Numbered from the stretch's first letter, positions 1 to 10,879 are shown. The stretch: 64,000 bases of DNA from Corbicula japonica (GCA_038501625.1 JAZAYU010000010.1:124001-188000), one strand, 5' to 3'. The notes: generated from the sequence alone by a model not told the origin. Numbers and translations: made by a program.

Positions 1-2
1 CA

Positions 3-173
3 CAAGTTTTACTGAAACAAATTAAGCAAGTATGTCATGACTCGAAAATTGCAGAGGTTCTAGAGCTTATGAAGGTTCTAGGACAACGTTTGAAAAGAAT
101 AAGAAGAAGCTTAACTACTATTATTACATGTGTTACTAAATATAGTAACAAAATTGTATGGTGTCAAAACTTA
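3..173 (+). other. Unassigned open reading frame entering from the left edge
   Basis: The frame starting at base 3 is open from the window edge to a TAA near 173, about 56 codons. The composition is not simple-repeat-like and includes the stretch EVLELMKVLGQRLKR, which could form an amphipathic helix. I do not recognise a family and there is no start codon at its beginning, so it could be the end of an exon or transposon ORF that begins outside the window, or chance. An open frame this short is not strong evidence in AT-rich DNA. Confidence 0.15.
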
Positions 174-184
174 TAATCATGTCA

Positions 185-245
185 CCAGCCTCATTATCAA
201 ACCAAGGCCCAGGGCTTAAAAGTGATAATGTGATAATGGCCCTGC
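185..245. repeat. Partial copy of a GATAATGGCCCTG repeat
   Basis: Contains the words AAGGCCCAGGGCTT and GATAATGGCCCTGCC, which recur in the hairpin at 1251-1381 and at 17860-18300. It is best read as a degraded copy of the same small inverted-repeat family. Confidence 0.4.
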
Positions 246-566
246 CAATTTTTGTCTGATTCCAATTATGTTTGTTCTACAGGCAATCGTTTTAGTAAGA
301 AATTTAAAAAACCAGTCAAAATAATGATCATTTGCACATGCGCTTATGAGCTTATATATTGCATAAATAAACACTTTTTTGTTAATTTTGTAAAAGAATT
401 GACATCTTGTTGGCGTATGAATACATCCGTTAGTGAGACAATACTTTGTAAAAAAAGTCGGCCATTTTGTTTAAAACATATGAGGGGTGTCCTTTTAGAA
501 TTTGAAACGAAAAAATTTGCAAAAACCATTGGGAACCGCCGACAAACCCGCTGCTGTCATCCTTGA

Positions 567-1250
567 ACAGCTGGTTTTCTGGTAGTAGGCTTCCAATGTG
601 CAAAATCCAGTTCTTGGAAAAAAGCTAATTGCGGAAAAATTCCTTGTCCAAATATGCACACAACTTCAAAAGAATATTCTGTGTTGTTGTTTTTGTTGTT
701 TCCTTCTTCTCTTCAGTCAGTTGAAATTTAACACCAGCAACAAAGCCATTTAAATTTTTATTTAGAAACCGAAATGGCCTAGACGCAGGCATTCAAATTA
801 TCAGGATTTCTGATCATCAAGCATGTAAATCCATCAGCACAGACTAAATAATAATTAAAACACACTTGAGTAATAAAATAAAAAAAATGTCCGAAATTGA
901 ATGCATTGACATGCCGGAAGGAATATTGATCTCGAAAATGACGTCAGTGTTATAAAGGTAAACGGCTCCTGTTTCAAGCGGATTATAATAACTATAGACT
1001 CTCTCATAGTACAAATGGTTTTGTTCTCGGTTAGGGGACTTGCAAAAAAAGAAGCATTATTATGATATTATACAATTTCTTACAGTGCCTCCATATTTAG
1101 GGGAGACTAAGAAATTAGTGAGGGCGAGGGGCTTTCTGAGAAAGTAGTTACGTCTCTGTCAAATTTTAATACATTTGCATGATAATATACTATATACGAT
1201 AGACCAAGTGGACATCAGAGAGTCGACGTACACACGTAATAAACAGGTAA
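567..1250. other. No recognisable feature
   Basis: AT-rich DNA. I see no coding frame of note, no tandem array and no match to the other repeat families of the window. Confidence 0.5.
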
Positions 1251-1381
1251 ATGAACAGGTTAGCAGTGCCTTTGAATGACAATGGCCCTGCCATGAGATA
1301 AAGGCCCTCGGGCTAAAGCCCTCGGGCCATTATCAACATGACAGGGCCATTATCATTCAAAGGCACTGCTAACCTGTTCAT
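1251..1381. repeat. Near-perfect palindromic (hairpin) repeat
   Basis: The left arm begins ATGAACAGGTTAGCAGTGCC and the right arm is its reverse complement, ending at 1381. Arms of about 45 bp flank a GC-richer centre (AAAGCCCTCGGGCC). The arms are almost identical, which suggests a foldback or MITE-type element. The core word GATAATGGCCCTG is shared with copies at 185-245 and 17860-18300. Confidence 0.7.
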
Positions 1382-1385
1382 TAAC

Positions 1386-1635
1386 CTCTAAATATAGCAT
1401 TTAACCTTTTGTAAAATTATGTTATTTACTTCAAATGTTGTTATAGTATTATAAACAGATGAATGTTGAAAATAACACAAGACAAAAAGTTGAAAAAAAT
1501 TGTTAGAAAAGTAATAAAATGTGGTACCTACTATGTTGTCTAATCCGGGTGTCAAAATTAAGCACTTTCCACTCAAATAAATCCAAAATAATTAATTACA
1601 ATATCCAGTTCAATGTTCCCTCGAGGGCCAATATG
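1386..1635. repeat. Copy of a dispersed repeat shared with 48.9 kb and 51.8 kb
   Basis: Words such as TATAAACAGATG, GGTACCTACTATGTTGTCTAA, GTGTCAAAATTAAG and CAATATCCAGTTCAATGTTCC recur in reverse orientation within 48932-49311 and in direct orientation within 51800-52010. The 48.9-kb copy has clear terminal inverted repeats, so this is probably a degraded copy of the same small DNA element. Confidence 0.55.
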
Positions 1636-1894
1636 TTTTAGTTTTTCAAAATAACTTTTTTTAACCTTGAATATAATGAATTTCAAAACACTGCACAAAT
1701 ACCATCACATGTTTGTATATGAATAAAAATAAGTGTATGTAAATGTCTAGGCAGTCAGAGGGTCATTTGTGGATAGTTATGGTTTATATGCGTTGCCGGA
1801 AACTTTCTCTATTGAGAACTTGGATGGCACGTCTATAACCATGTACAGCACTCTTGGCTAGGCGATGTCGCCGTGTCTGGTGCTTAGATGCTGT

Positions 1895-1975
1895 TTAATA
1901 AGTCAAACACATATAACAAATGCGTTTCGCCTTCTCGGTTCTTCAGTGTGAGTGACTGGTTGTCTTGACGTCAAC
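1895..1975 (-). ncRNA. Possible hammerhead-ribozyme relic of a Penelope-like element
   Basis: On the minus strand, downstream of the GIY-YIG fragment, the sequence has CTGAAGA (1940-1946), a short CC/GG hairpin and then GAAA (1925-1928). A six-pair stem follows (1920-1925 with 1907-1912) around a 7-nt loop. This matches the hammerhead order CUGANGA, stem II, GAAA, stem III. Stem I pairs poorly, so the ribozyme is either decayed or a coincidence. Hammerhead motifs are known from the terminal repeats of Penelope-like elements, which makes the position plausible. Confidence 0.35.
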
Positions 1976-2038
1976 GTCTTTTACACGTCATGTTGTTGAC
2001 GTCGTTATATTTTTAGAAGCGTCACATGATCTTTATTG

Positions 2039-2535
2039 TCATCTCAGAGTGTTTAGTTTCGGTGCAAACTTTGTTATAAAATACCTTTCTTTAATTAACC
2101 CAGCTGAAGTGCTTTCGGTGGAAAATTTATAAAAAGGAAACATATTAAATTTGGGTTCTGATTTGCAACATTCGTCCAAACGTTTGCTTAACGGAATTTT
2201 TCTTGTTGACGGGTCTCTAATTTGTTGTGCATGTATTGTTCTTCGGTTTTTTAATTTGTCACCGGTCTGTCCGATGTAATACTCCCCACATCCATTGCAC
2301 GTTATGATGAAAGGACATTTTGAACATTACATGACATTGGTGCATTGACATAGAACTTTTTATTTTTAAAGGTATAATATGAACTTTCAGTGATGTGTTG
2401 ACACAGGGAGCAGTTATGTCTATTGCATTTAGTTAATACGTTGTTTGATAATGATGTTTGTTGGGTGAATTTGGCTCTTGTTAGTAATTTCTTTAAGTTT
2501 GGTGGTTGACGTTTACTTTTTATAAAGTTTATATG
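2039..2535 (-). pseudogene. GIY-YIG endonuclease fragment of a Penelope-like element
   Basis: Read on the minus strand, the upstream part contains RQPPNLKKLLTRAKF and a cysteine-rich stretch (CNRHNCSLCQH). A one-base frame change near 2310-2330 follows, then CNGCGEYYIGQTGDKLKNRR continuing to RTIHAQQ and ending in KFAPKLNTLR and a stop at 2039-2041. YYIG plus the following Arg/His block is the GIY-YIG nuclease signature, and the order of NLKxLL, Cys cluster and nuclease is that of Penelope-like element C-termini. The RT that should lie upstream, at higher coordinates, is not recognisable here. The frameshift makes it non-functional. The class assignment is firm; the clade is not determined. 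Confidence 0.8.
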
Positions 2536-2548
2536 TATATATAGGATA

Positions 2549-2616
2549 CCATTTGATGGAATTAGAAGCTCAAGGCGGATATATATATCATTTGATGTAA
2601 TTAGAAGCTCAAGGCG
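2549..2616. repeat. Short tandem duplication, about 38 bp x2
   Basis: CATTTGATGGAATTAGAAGC followed by TCAAGGCGG is repeated with minor changes about 38 bp later, on the edge of the PLE-type tail copy. Confidence 0.6.
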
Positions 2617-3165
2617 GTAACCCCACAGGTTCACTTTTCCTTAATTGTTATCTAACTGTGGTATTTTTTTTGAAATTGATATTCGGATGAACGCGCATAC
2701 ATTCATACAGACAGACAAAGATTTATTTATTTCCAAAAGGCTTAGAAGCCCGTGAAGCCCATGAGGACAATATGAACAAATAAATAGACAGCGAACAGTG
2801 AAAACAATACATATATGCACATACATTAGCATCCAAATTGTAATGGAGAAGGTTCGTGTATTCACATAAAACATATATTAACATATATTAACAAGCATTA
2901 ACATGTAAAATTAGTTTTGAAATTTTTGAACATTGTTGGAACCTGTAACATTATAATATATTCTGTAACAAAACAATCATAAGTATTTACAGAGAAAGAA
3001 AAGTAATTGATACATAAAAAAAAATAATTTTCATAATTATTATAAACTCATTCATACACCCATGCTATTTTCCTCTCTATTTACTAGCTCTGTGGGGAGA
3101 TGTGTATTTTGTGGCTATTCCTGATATGCATTTTTTTTTTACATTTTTATGAACAAATGAATATA
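2604..3165 (+). mobile_element. PLE-type 3' tail copy, split by an inserted LINE end
   Basis: AAGGCGGTAACCCCACAGGTTC (2607-2628) and the following TTAATTGTT match the tail downstream of the RT fragment at 24.5-25.6 kb. The terminal part resumes at about 3089 with GGGGAGATGTGTATTTTGTG and the end word CCTGATATGCAT. About 390 bp of unrelated DNA separates the two pieces, including a LINE-like 3' end (about 2690-2890). Divergent and non-coding. Confidence 0.55.
2690..2890 (-). mobile_element. Probable 5'-truncated LINE 3' end
   Basis: On the minus strand the sequence reads AAGCCTTTTGGAAATAAATA then a short (TCTG)n-type tail. It has an AATAAA signal and a short tandem tail, as LINE 3' ends do, and resembles the 3' end at 32.4 kb. 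No protein is recognisable, so the family is not assigned. Confidence 0.35.
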
Positions 3166-3442
3166 AAAGTGAATAGAAATGAATTTATATTTAAGAACCA
3201 CTTATTATGTAAAATTCCTCTAACAGCTTACCGAGTTCCAGGCTGAAGTTGTTTAATGGCGCTAGACAAGCTGTAAGACCTGTTGAATAATACAATGTTT
3301 AATATTTTTAAATAAATGTTTTTTTTCTATAATATTAATTATAATTTGTTTACGAGTGACTTAATATTTCTAGATCTGTTTAGTCCAAAATCTTCACCTC
3401 TTACAATCATAAATGAAGGCTTCGAAAATAAGTATTTAAAAG

Positions 3443-3575
3443 TGAAATATGCTTATCCGGACTTGCCACACCCAGAAAACATAACCTCTTACCGCCTTGG
3501 AACGGCCAGTCGGGGATTAAACCAGGCTCTATGGTGCAACAACCTCAATAAAATGTTCACGCCCGTGCGCAGGCC
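3443..3575 (-). mobile_element. Degraded PLE-type tail copy
   Basis: AAATATGCTTATCCGGACTTG is followed, after an internal deletion, by TTACCGCCTTGGAACGG and TTAAACCAGGCTCTA. These are the hallmark words of the tail seen at 4.8, 16.7, 25.2, 29.8, 44.4 and 50.3 kb. In this orientation the element's own 3' end lies at the left. Confidence 0.65.
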
Positions 3576-3599
3576 CGCTTTACGACATATCCCAATCTA

Positions 3600-3960
3600 A
3601 TAATCAGGGATTTCCAAAGAAGAGAACTGGTTAATTAAGTTGAAATGCGATGCGAAACTTAAAATGTTTCATCATAAACAAATAGTAATATAACTTTGGT
3701 TCATTGGATTCGTTTTTACATTAGTAAAAGGACCAGATGCGGCGAATTTAACATTATATTAAAAGATACGGTAGCAAATTATTATCAATTTATACAAGTA
3801 CTTACCGCACTATAAAAAACCCCACAGAAACAATAAACAAAGAAACAATATATTTAATTGATAGATAGTGCAAACATATTATAAAAATATTAATTAACAA
3901 GTGTCACCTATTCGTATTCATACGGATGGATATTTAAAGGTTTCGGTAAGGAATCAGGTA
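3600..3960. other. No recognisable feature
   Basis: AT-rich sequence without a supported gene or repeat-family match. Confidence 0.5.
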
Positions 3961-4003
3961 AAAGTATGGGGCGACAGAAGAAAATATGTATTGGTATCCG
4001 AAT

Positions 4004-4057
4004 ATTGCACTCGGTCACAACGGTTATAGAAATGCACTCGGTCACAACGGTTATAGA
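4004..4057. repeat. Tandem duplication of a 27-bp word
   Basis: GCACTCGGTCACAACGGTTA plus TAGAAAT is present twice head to tail. Two short overlapping open frames across it arise from the duplication and are not genes. Confidence 0.8.
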
Positions 4058-4159
4058 AAAAAAGTCAGACATGTCTATGCATTATCTACCACCTTTCAGC
4101 AGCACAAAACATCTAAGCCAGCGCGATATCCCTTCAATGGCTCAAAGATAACTATGCTC

Positions 4160-4184
4160 GAAAAAACAACAACAACAACAACTT
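4160..4184. repeat. (CAA)n microsatellite
   Basis: Short run of ACAACAACA units. Confidence 0.9.
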
Positions 4185-4304
4185 AAAATATGTTTCGCAT
4201 ACAAAGAACTGAAACGAAACCAAGTTCCAATATCACTACATTGTAACTTTAATAATCCTGTTAAAATTTCAAACTCAACTCAAAGTGATAATTTTAAAAT
4301 TCTG

Positions 4305-4385
4305 TGCCCAAGGTTATAAAACTGAGCATGGAAACCAGTCTCAAATCTCAAGCATCTGATTGGCTGAAATGAAGTAACATTTTAA
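4305..4385. repeat. Copy of the ATCTGATTGGCTGAAA palindromic repeat family
   Basis: AAGGTTATAAAACTGAGCATGG, AAACCAGTCTCAAATCTCAA and GCATCTGATTGGCTGAAATG form one arm of a hairpin-type repeat. The other arm is missing here. Related copies lie at 8995-9105, 12715-12840, 19295-19385 and 55328-55430. Confidence 0.65.
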
Positions 4386-4841
4386 TCAAAAAGTGAAACG
4401 TATGTAGGAAACAACACTAAAGACCTCTCAATTAATGGGACTTACATAGCAACTATAATCCGTCCGCGTTATAATATACGATGATTAAAATGTAAATAAT
4501 GCCAACTGATCTTTGTTTATTTATAATATTATTAAACAAAGTTTATAAACTTTATTTATAATGGTTTTTACCTTCTGGTTTAGACCAAAACAATTTTTAT
4601 TTTCATCGTAAATAAGGATAAATATACGTGAGTGGATTCCATAGCGGACCAGATTTCCGTGACAATGATCAAGAATTACATAACGCAATGTACTTTCGTG
4701 GACATTAACGGAGAATTTTCGAAAACTTTTCAAACGCATTCGATTCATTCGATTCATTCGATTCTCGAATAACATAAAATTTACGTATACAAAACCAGTA
4801 CGAGCTGGTTCATCGCTCATCGCATGTATATAAAAAGTAGA

Positions 4842-5265
4842 AATATACATATCAGGAATCGCAACACTCAGAAAACACATCCTCCCCACGCAGCCAAAGA
4901 TTAGAAAGTAAAAGAAAACAAAGGATTTTTTTAAAAAGAATATTAATTTCTAATAAGACATCACAACAATCAACGAAAAACGAAAACCTTTGGGGTTACA
5001 TCATTAGAACGGTCGGTGACCAAACAATTTGCCAATAGGGGTTAAACCAGGTTCCAGGCACCAACCTCAAACTTGGCCAAAAAGTTCTATGTAAACAAAA
5101 CGAGTACAGATTGTCTTGGTGAACTGACTCCAACCCACCGATCAACTCGACAATGTTATAAAAACAACCACGCACAAAAACAAAAAAAAACAAAAAGGTA
5201 ATAGCATTGATAAGCAAAAGGCAGTCACTCGATCAATGACCTTAACAAGATCAGAGCCCTTAAAA
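4842..5265 (-). mobile_element. PLE-type 3' tail copy
   Basis: Begins with ATATACATATCAGGAATCGC, then CCTCCCCACGCAGCC, AACGAAAAACGAAAACC, GGGGTTACATCATTAGAACGG, GGGTTAAACCAGGTTCCAGG and TTGTCTTGGTGAACTGACTCC. The order matches the tail at 29.77-30.15 kb in the same orientation. No coding sequence remains, so it is a 5'-truncated copy. Small open frames here are chance products. Confidence 0.75.
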
Positions 5266-5480
5266 CAACAAACTGGTTCCTTTGCAATTTGGAATGATTT
5301 CAGAGTTTTTAAAAATGAAAGCCCGTTTAAAATTAGGATTAAACGTCAACACATATTCATGGTGAGAGATACGTATTGCTACTGATGAAAAACGAATCCC
5401 ATTTGCAAACGTTTAAAGGTGTTTAACTTAATTTCCTTCTGGTCAAGAATCAGTCGTCAAAGATTAGAAAAGTATGTCAA

Positions 5481-5702
5481 ATACAATAGTTTCACGCTGA
5501 AATTGCCATAAATTGAGCAAAAACCTCAGCGTGAAACAATGGTATCTGCAATTATTTTTTTCTTTTTACTTATAATGATCATTTTCTGAATGTATACATG
5601 TATATTGTTTTAGTTAAAAGTAGATAAATATTTGCTATTCATTTTGTTATAAGTTTATCTTTTATTGTGCTCAGCGCAAAACTCTTGTATCTGCACATTT
5701 TT
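5481..5702. repeat. Inverted-repeat element with AGTTTCGCGCTGAG termini
   Basis: A hairpin pairs TACAATAGTTTCACGCTGA with CTCAGCGTGAAACAATGGTA. The unit ends with GCTCAGCGCAAAACTCTTGT and ATCTGCAC. The stretch from about 5516 to 5696 recurs in reverse orientation at 6972-7157. Confidence 0.65.
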
Positions 5703-6580
5703 CCCAACTGTTAATTTCATTATTGATTTCATTCCCATTAAATATTTCATGGCAGAATTCAAATATTAATGTTGTTATTGCTTGTTTTGTGTCAATCTTA
5801 AGAGATGAATCATGAATAGACTTTGAGACAGTATTAATGTTATAAATTATTTAAGGGCCCACAATGTAGACCATTGCTACATGCTGCAGCTTCAAAAAGC
5901 CTAAATTTTTAATTTTTCTTAAAAAAAAACAACAACAACTAAATAACACTTACATAATCTGAAAATCCAATGTTATCATTCAAACACCTATGCAACTTAT
6001 ATATAAAGCATATATATAAATTCATTTATTTGTAATCATCAGGTCTGTTTATCAAAATTATAAAACCATGTTTTCTTCAGCAACTAAGTGAGTATAAGGC
6101 TTTAATTTTTACAAGTTCAATCATTTTTCTGGTTTGCAAAATAGTTTTAATATGTTTAAACGTCTAGTACTGTTTCCAAACGGGCATGGTTACATATGCG
6201 TTGTTGTAGAAATGCACTTATTAAAAACATTCCCTTACCCTGAAACATTTCTCCAAGTGAAAACAAATTGTTTTGCAAAATATTTCTGAATTTACAAATC
6301 ATGTTGTACTTAACTGTATTTAGTCCAAAATACAGTGTTATATTAAGATTAATTGTGATTTTAATGAGGTTCCTTTTTAACCGGGGTTTTCTACTCCATG
6401 TGGTGAATGTCTCAAACTTAAAAGACCAATAAAAGTTTAACAATCCTAGTGACATGTCATTTTTTGTTTCATATTTTAATAAACAAGAAAATATCCATCA
6501 ATGCTGAAAAAATCAAATCTATTGGTATGAAAAAAGACAAAACTGTACCAATCGTCTTAAAATAAACAATTGGCAAACAG
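5703..6580. other. No recognisable feature
   Basis: AT-rich DNA between two inverted copies of a small repeat. No coding or repeat signal stands out. Confidence 0.45.
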
Positions 6581-6970
6581 TGTAGATCCACATCAGCCTT
6601 CCCATGCATGCAGCATCCTCACTAAGCCTTGTCACTTTTTGATTCATTATAGTGTTTTGGACCAAGAAACTACCAGTATAGAATAATAATGTTTTAAAAG
6701 TTCAGTGTTAAATGTTGTGAATGTTAAATAAAAATAATTCTACATAGCTGCAAAGATGTTGCTTAATAAATAAATGCCATTTAACCATGAACTTCATGAA
6801 TCTCAATCAGGATCTATACTGGTAGTTTCTTTAGCCATCACAATATAATAAATAAAAAAAACAACAATAAGTCAAAGTCTTGATCTTAATCAAACTGCAT
6901 GGATGTGATGGCTGATCTGGATCTACACTGGTTAATGGTCTATTGTGTTCACTGATTTCTGGCAAGTTAG
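6580..6970. repeat. Inverted-repeat element with AGTGTAGATCCA-type ends
   Basis: AGTGTAGATCCACATCAGCC near 6580 is matched in reverse by GGCTGATCTGGATCTACACT near 6912-6931. The two ends enclose about 350 bp and may be the termini of a small non-autonomous DNA element. A related, degraded copy with GTTTAGATCCATATCAG lies near 45.3-45.5 kb. Confidence 0.55.
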
Positions 6971-6971
6971 T

Positions 6972-7311
6972 GTGCAGATGCGATAGTTTCGCGCTGAGCA
7001 CAATATAAGATAAAATTGTAACAAAATTAATAGCAAAATAATATTCATCTACTTTTAACAAAAACAATACATACATTCTGAATATATTCATAAAATGATC
7101 ATTCTGTGTATAAAGAAATAATTGCAGATACGACAGTTTCGCGCTGAGCAAAAACCTGCTTTCAGATACGATATTTTTCACTTTTTTAAATTTTGAAAAG
7201 AAGATACTAGATTAAATCTATACGTTTTGTCAGATTATGGGGACTATTAAAACAAGTCAAAATATGAAATAAAACTTTTATTGATAAAAAGTGCAGATAC
7301 GACAGTTTCGC
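6972..7311. repeat. Inverted copy of the AGTTTCGCGCTGAG repeat plus a solo terminus
   Basis: The unit at 6972-7157 runs from GCAGATGCGATAGTTTCGCG to the same word in a second copy (GCAGATACGACAGTTTCGCG). A third occurrence of the terminus lies at 7284-7311. The inner sequence is the reverse complement of 5516-5696. Confidence 0.65.
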
Positions 7312-7317
7312 ACTGAG

Positions 7318-8800
7318 CCCTCGACTTGCAGAGTTTTTTTCTTAATTTGTGATACAGATAACCTTGTTTTAAAAGTTTTTCTGTTTTGCAAAGTTCACAT
7401 TCATTGAAATCATTAAAAACCTAATCAACCCCGTAAGAAGTTGCACGAGGAACATCGCCGTCTAAAAACGAAAAATTTCGTATCAATTTTCAATGAACAG
7501 ATATAGATCAAGAAAGTTTGCTTGCTTTTCTGAAGTGTTTGCTTTATTAAGCTGTAGTTCTCCAGGATAAATTTTAGTAACCAGTAATAGAAAATGGTTG
7601 TTATCTATATTTAAGAAATCATCAAGGAACATCGAGGTGTTGTTAAAAGCTGTAATAATATCATTTTGATATTCGATAGAAAAAGATAACATAAAGTCTC
7701 TTGAATAACAGTATCAAACAGATCTGCATGGGGTGCACAATAAGTACCCATTGGAATGCCTATTATTTGTTTGTAAATAGAGGTACCGAATCGAACATAA
7801 ATGTTATCAAGTAAGAAAGTTAGAGACTATTTGGTCTTGGCAAGTCCATCAAGTATAATTATCATAAGAACCATCTGTAAAACTGCTCTCTGTTCATTAA
7901 AAGCGATAAAAGTTTTTTGTTCTCTTGCAAACGTTTTCTGAATAAGACGGGTGAGCTTGTCTCTTCTAAAGTTATGAGGAACGAGGTGAATAAAGTAGAA
8001 AAGTCATAAGTAGACAAACAGTACGCCTGAAAATTATTTAATTAAAGCTTCTTTAAAACGTCGCTCGAGTTTAATATAGACCAAAATAGATTTTTGCCAG
8101 TGGTTTCAAAAGCCTTTTCGCAATACCTAATTACGTGTTACACAATGGCTGTAAAACATGAAGTTAAGAGTACGGATAATTTAGAAGTTGCGCAAGAACT
8201 TGATTTCGCGACAAATCTTGCATTGTAAGGTGTTTTGTGCATTTTAGGCAACCAATCCATAGTAGGAATTTAATCTTGTTTTGGTTCAACACTGATTCTA
8301 AATTTTGTAATATGTTGAGAGAGTTCAGCAACAATATAACTCTCTGATGAAGAAGTCAGTGTGTAAGCCTTACTACTAAGCTCTTCAGTGTGAATATTTA
8401 TAAAGTGTATACGCATTAAAATAATAACATTATTTGAAGCCTAATCAGCAGGTATTAAAAAAAATCTGTTGTGAAAGTCTTGAACTTCCCTTTTCAACTG
8501 ACGAAAGTTAAAACGAGGTCGCGGTAGTAATAGAGCTATTTTACTTTTATAGAAGGATATACGATTGTCAATAATTTTGAATATTTGTTTTTTCCAATTA
8601 GAAAGAGCATTAGGATCAGCATGTTCTCGTTTGCACCATTTATTGCAAAAAGAGTTTAAAAACTCTTCTAGACAGCTATTAAAGTCTATGTCCGATTGAA
8701 CTCCGTATTTCGGACCTTTGAAATTAATTGACGGACTCAATAGTTTCCGATAACATTTAGATCCCCTGTAACGATATGACCGGCAATTTGATAGCAAATT
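7318..8800 (-). pseudogene. Decayed reverse transcriptase of a PLE-type element (copy A)
   Basis: Read on the minus strand from 8797, the protein includes FNFRQLKREVQDFHNRFFLI, then PAD, a stop, and ASNNVII. A block with WLPKMHKTPYNARFVAKSSS follows, then TYDFSTLFTSF, which matches RT motif A (D-x-S-x-LYT), and later MFLDDFLNIDN in place of the YxDD motif C. The C-terminal part (YHKLRK) is cut at about 7318. Several stops and frame changes separate the blocks, and the first residue of YxDD is Phe. Copies B (24.5 kb), C (31 kb) and D (43.1 kb) carry the same protein. I infer a Penelope-like RT from the motif A form and gene architecture; the exact clade is unproven. Confidence 0.75.
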
Positions 8801-8994
8801 TTGAATTTAAATAATCTCAAAATTTTGGTGTATTTTCAACAATCGGTAAATCCGAACTTTGTTTTATTGAAATTGAAAATTGTGTTTATAATAGATATAT
8901 ATAATTATATAATATAATATAATTGGTTGTATTTATAACAAACGATTGGTGTATCAGTATTCTTGCAATAATTAGGTGCAGCCGATTGAACAGT

Positions 8995-9105
8995 TTTATC
9001 AAGATCTGATTGGCTGAAATGGCGACTGATCTCAATTACAGTCAATCAGATGCTTTAGATTTTTAACTGATTTCCATTCTTAGTTTTAAAATCTACAGAA
9101 CAAGT
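8995..9105. repeat. Palindromic repeat of the ATCTGATTGGCTGAAA family
   Basis: AGATCTGATTGGCTGAAATG is followed by GGCGACTGATC and then, inverted, CAGTCAATCAGATGCTTTAG, TTTCCATTCTTAGTTTTAAA. Both arms are present, giving a hairpin. Confidence 0.7.
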
Positions 9106-9109
9106 CAGT

Positions 9110-9890
9110 TATTAAGAAAGAGGCATGTTTCACTCTCAGACAGCTAGCACAAATGACAATCTTGGGTTAAGCATCTGTTAACTTCGTTTCTGAAGAAAAA
9201 AACTCAAAGTAAGAAAGATAAGTGCTCGTTGGACCTGCTCTCCGTCTTCTCACTGACAAGCAGAAACGTACAAGAATACATTAGAAACTGCTGAAGAAGT
9301 TCCTAAATGATCATAAAAAAGTATTTGACTATGGCCGAGTCTGATATATTTTCATATCTGACTTGTTTGGTGGCTATTAAAATTCCCTTTTTTATCTATT
9401 TCATAACGAGTGATGCGACATGGGTCCATTTTAACGAGAGAACAGTTTACAACCGGAAATATATATTTGAAACAACCGGAAATATATATTTGAAACTTCC
9501 CAAAAGGCAACGAACACTGACAGCAAGTTACTTTTCATAATTATCTTTAAAAATAGGGAACCAATCACTGCAAATTGCTGTTCCTTTATCATAGTTTATA
9601 AGCGAACAGTTACCCGAAACGGAAGTTGCTGATCCGACGATCAGTTACTTGCTTACAAAAACACACGAGACCTAGGTCCTTATTTTTGTAAAACAATCGA
9701 TTTAAATGCATATTTGATGGGAAAATGCGCATTTAACTTGTTGGATTTTTATATAGTAGGAAACGAGATTGATAATTTTAAAATAGGGGTTATCGGTGCA
9801 AGTAAAGAAATAATTTAACAAGTTTTATCACCTTATTACTTCAATTCAAAAATACAGGAGCAGTCGATGTTTTGTGGCTAGGTATGGCAA
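9110..9890. other. No gene; one short 23-bp duplication
   Basis: The only structure I see is a head-to-tail duplication of AACCGGAAATATATATTTGA (9450-9495). An open frame across it is not supported as a gene. Confidence 0.45.
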
Positions 9891-10318
9891 GCGGTTTGCA
9901 CATGGTTATCGACCTATAACTATAGATATCGGTGCAATAACCAGTAACTGACGATAACTAGGGTAACCGGCCAGTAACCATAGTAATTGGGGAAAACCCT
10001 AGTTCTAAGTCAATAATCATAGTTTCGTCCATATCTGTTATGTACAATTATTCCGGCAGTTATTGTAGAAAACCATAGATGTTTCCCGTTAACCTTAACC
10101 ACGGTTAACGCCTAGAAGTATGGTCGGTAACTATAGTTTTCAGCGATATCCATAGTTACTGGTCTGATAACCATAGATATTGACAATAACTATCATGGTT
10201 ATCGCACGATATCTAGGGTTTTCACCAACAACCATAGATACTAGGCGATAACCCTAGCAATCGTCAATAACTATGGTTATCGGGCCGATATCTGTAGTTA
10301 TTGGTCGATAACATGGAT
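9890..10318. repeat. Cryptic array of GATAACCATAG-like words in both orientations
   Basis: Over about 430 bp the words GGTTATCG, GATAACCATAG, CGATATC, AACTATAG and CCTAG recur every 15-25 bases, in direct and inverted form, without a fixed period. It looks like a heavily diverged minisatellite or a palindrome-rich array. No coding frame. Confidence 0.6.
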
Positions 10319-10384
10319 TAATTGTGCAATCCGTTTGCTATACAAAGTCTTGTACGGATTCGATTCCAAGTGCGGTCTTATAAT

Positions 10385-10879
10385 CTTACAATCTCACAAA
10401 CGGCAACATGCCGTTCATCGAAACTTTGCACAAATGAATGTTACTAATGTATCTTAATTTTGGTAAGACACGCTGGAACCGTAAAGAAAACAAACTAGAC
10501 CTAAAAATTCCCTGAAATTCTATTTACATAAATTCACAAAAATTAAGCAATACACAACATTATTTTAAATATATCACACGTGTGAAATCTCACTTAATAG
10601 GAAATGTTGTGTACTTCGTAAAGAACTTTTTAATTTCGAAAAGGGAAATAAGAATTTGTCACCCGTTTACGCGACCAGGAAGCGACCATTAAACTGAAGG
10701 TCAAACACGCGTTTACCAATATCTTATATAGTTTACATATGTAAGTCACGAGGACACACTATATGGTTGTCAGAATCATTGCAAAGTTTCATTGAACATC
10801 ATATTGCCGTTATTTTGATTTTGATAATTTTCTTTTTGATCGATAAACGAACAAGGAGAAGTGTAGTGGATGCTTAAGC
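10385..10879. mobile_element. Non-autonomous TIR element, copy 1 (GTGTAGTGGAT ends)
   Basis: Terminal regions are inverted: ATCGAAACTTTGCACAAATG on the left against GCAAAGTTTCATTGAAC and GAAGTGTAGTGGATGC on the right. The centre contains CACCCGTTTACGCGACCAGG and TTTACATATGTAAGTCACGA, both also in the copy at 43292-43992. No protein is encoded. The left end is decayed. Confidence 0.7.

Noticed and set aside
4521..4889. 122-codon minus-strand frame
   Set aside because: Its beginning lies in the PLE-type tail copy and includes a simple MNRMNRM repeat; not a gene.
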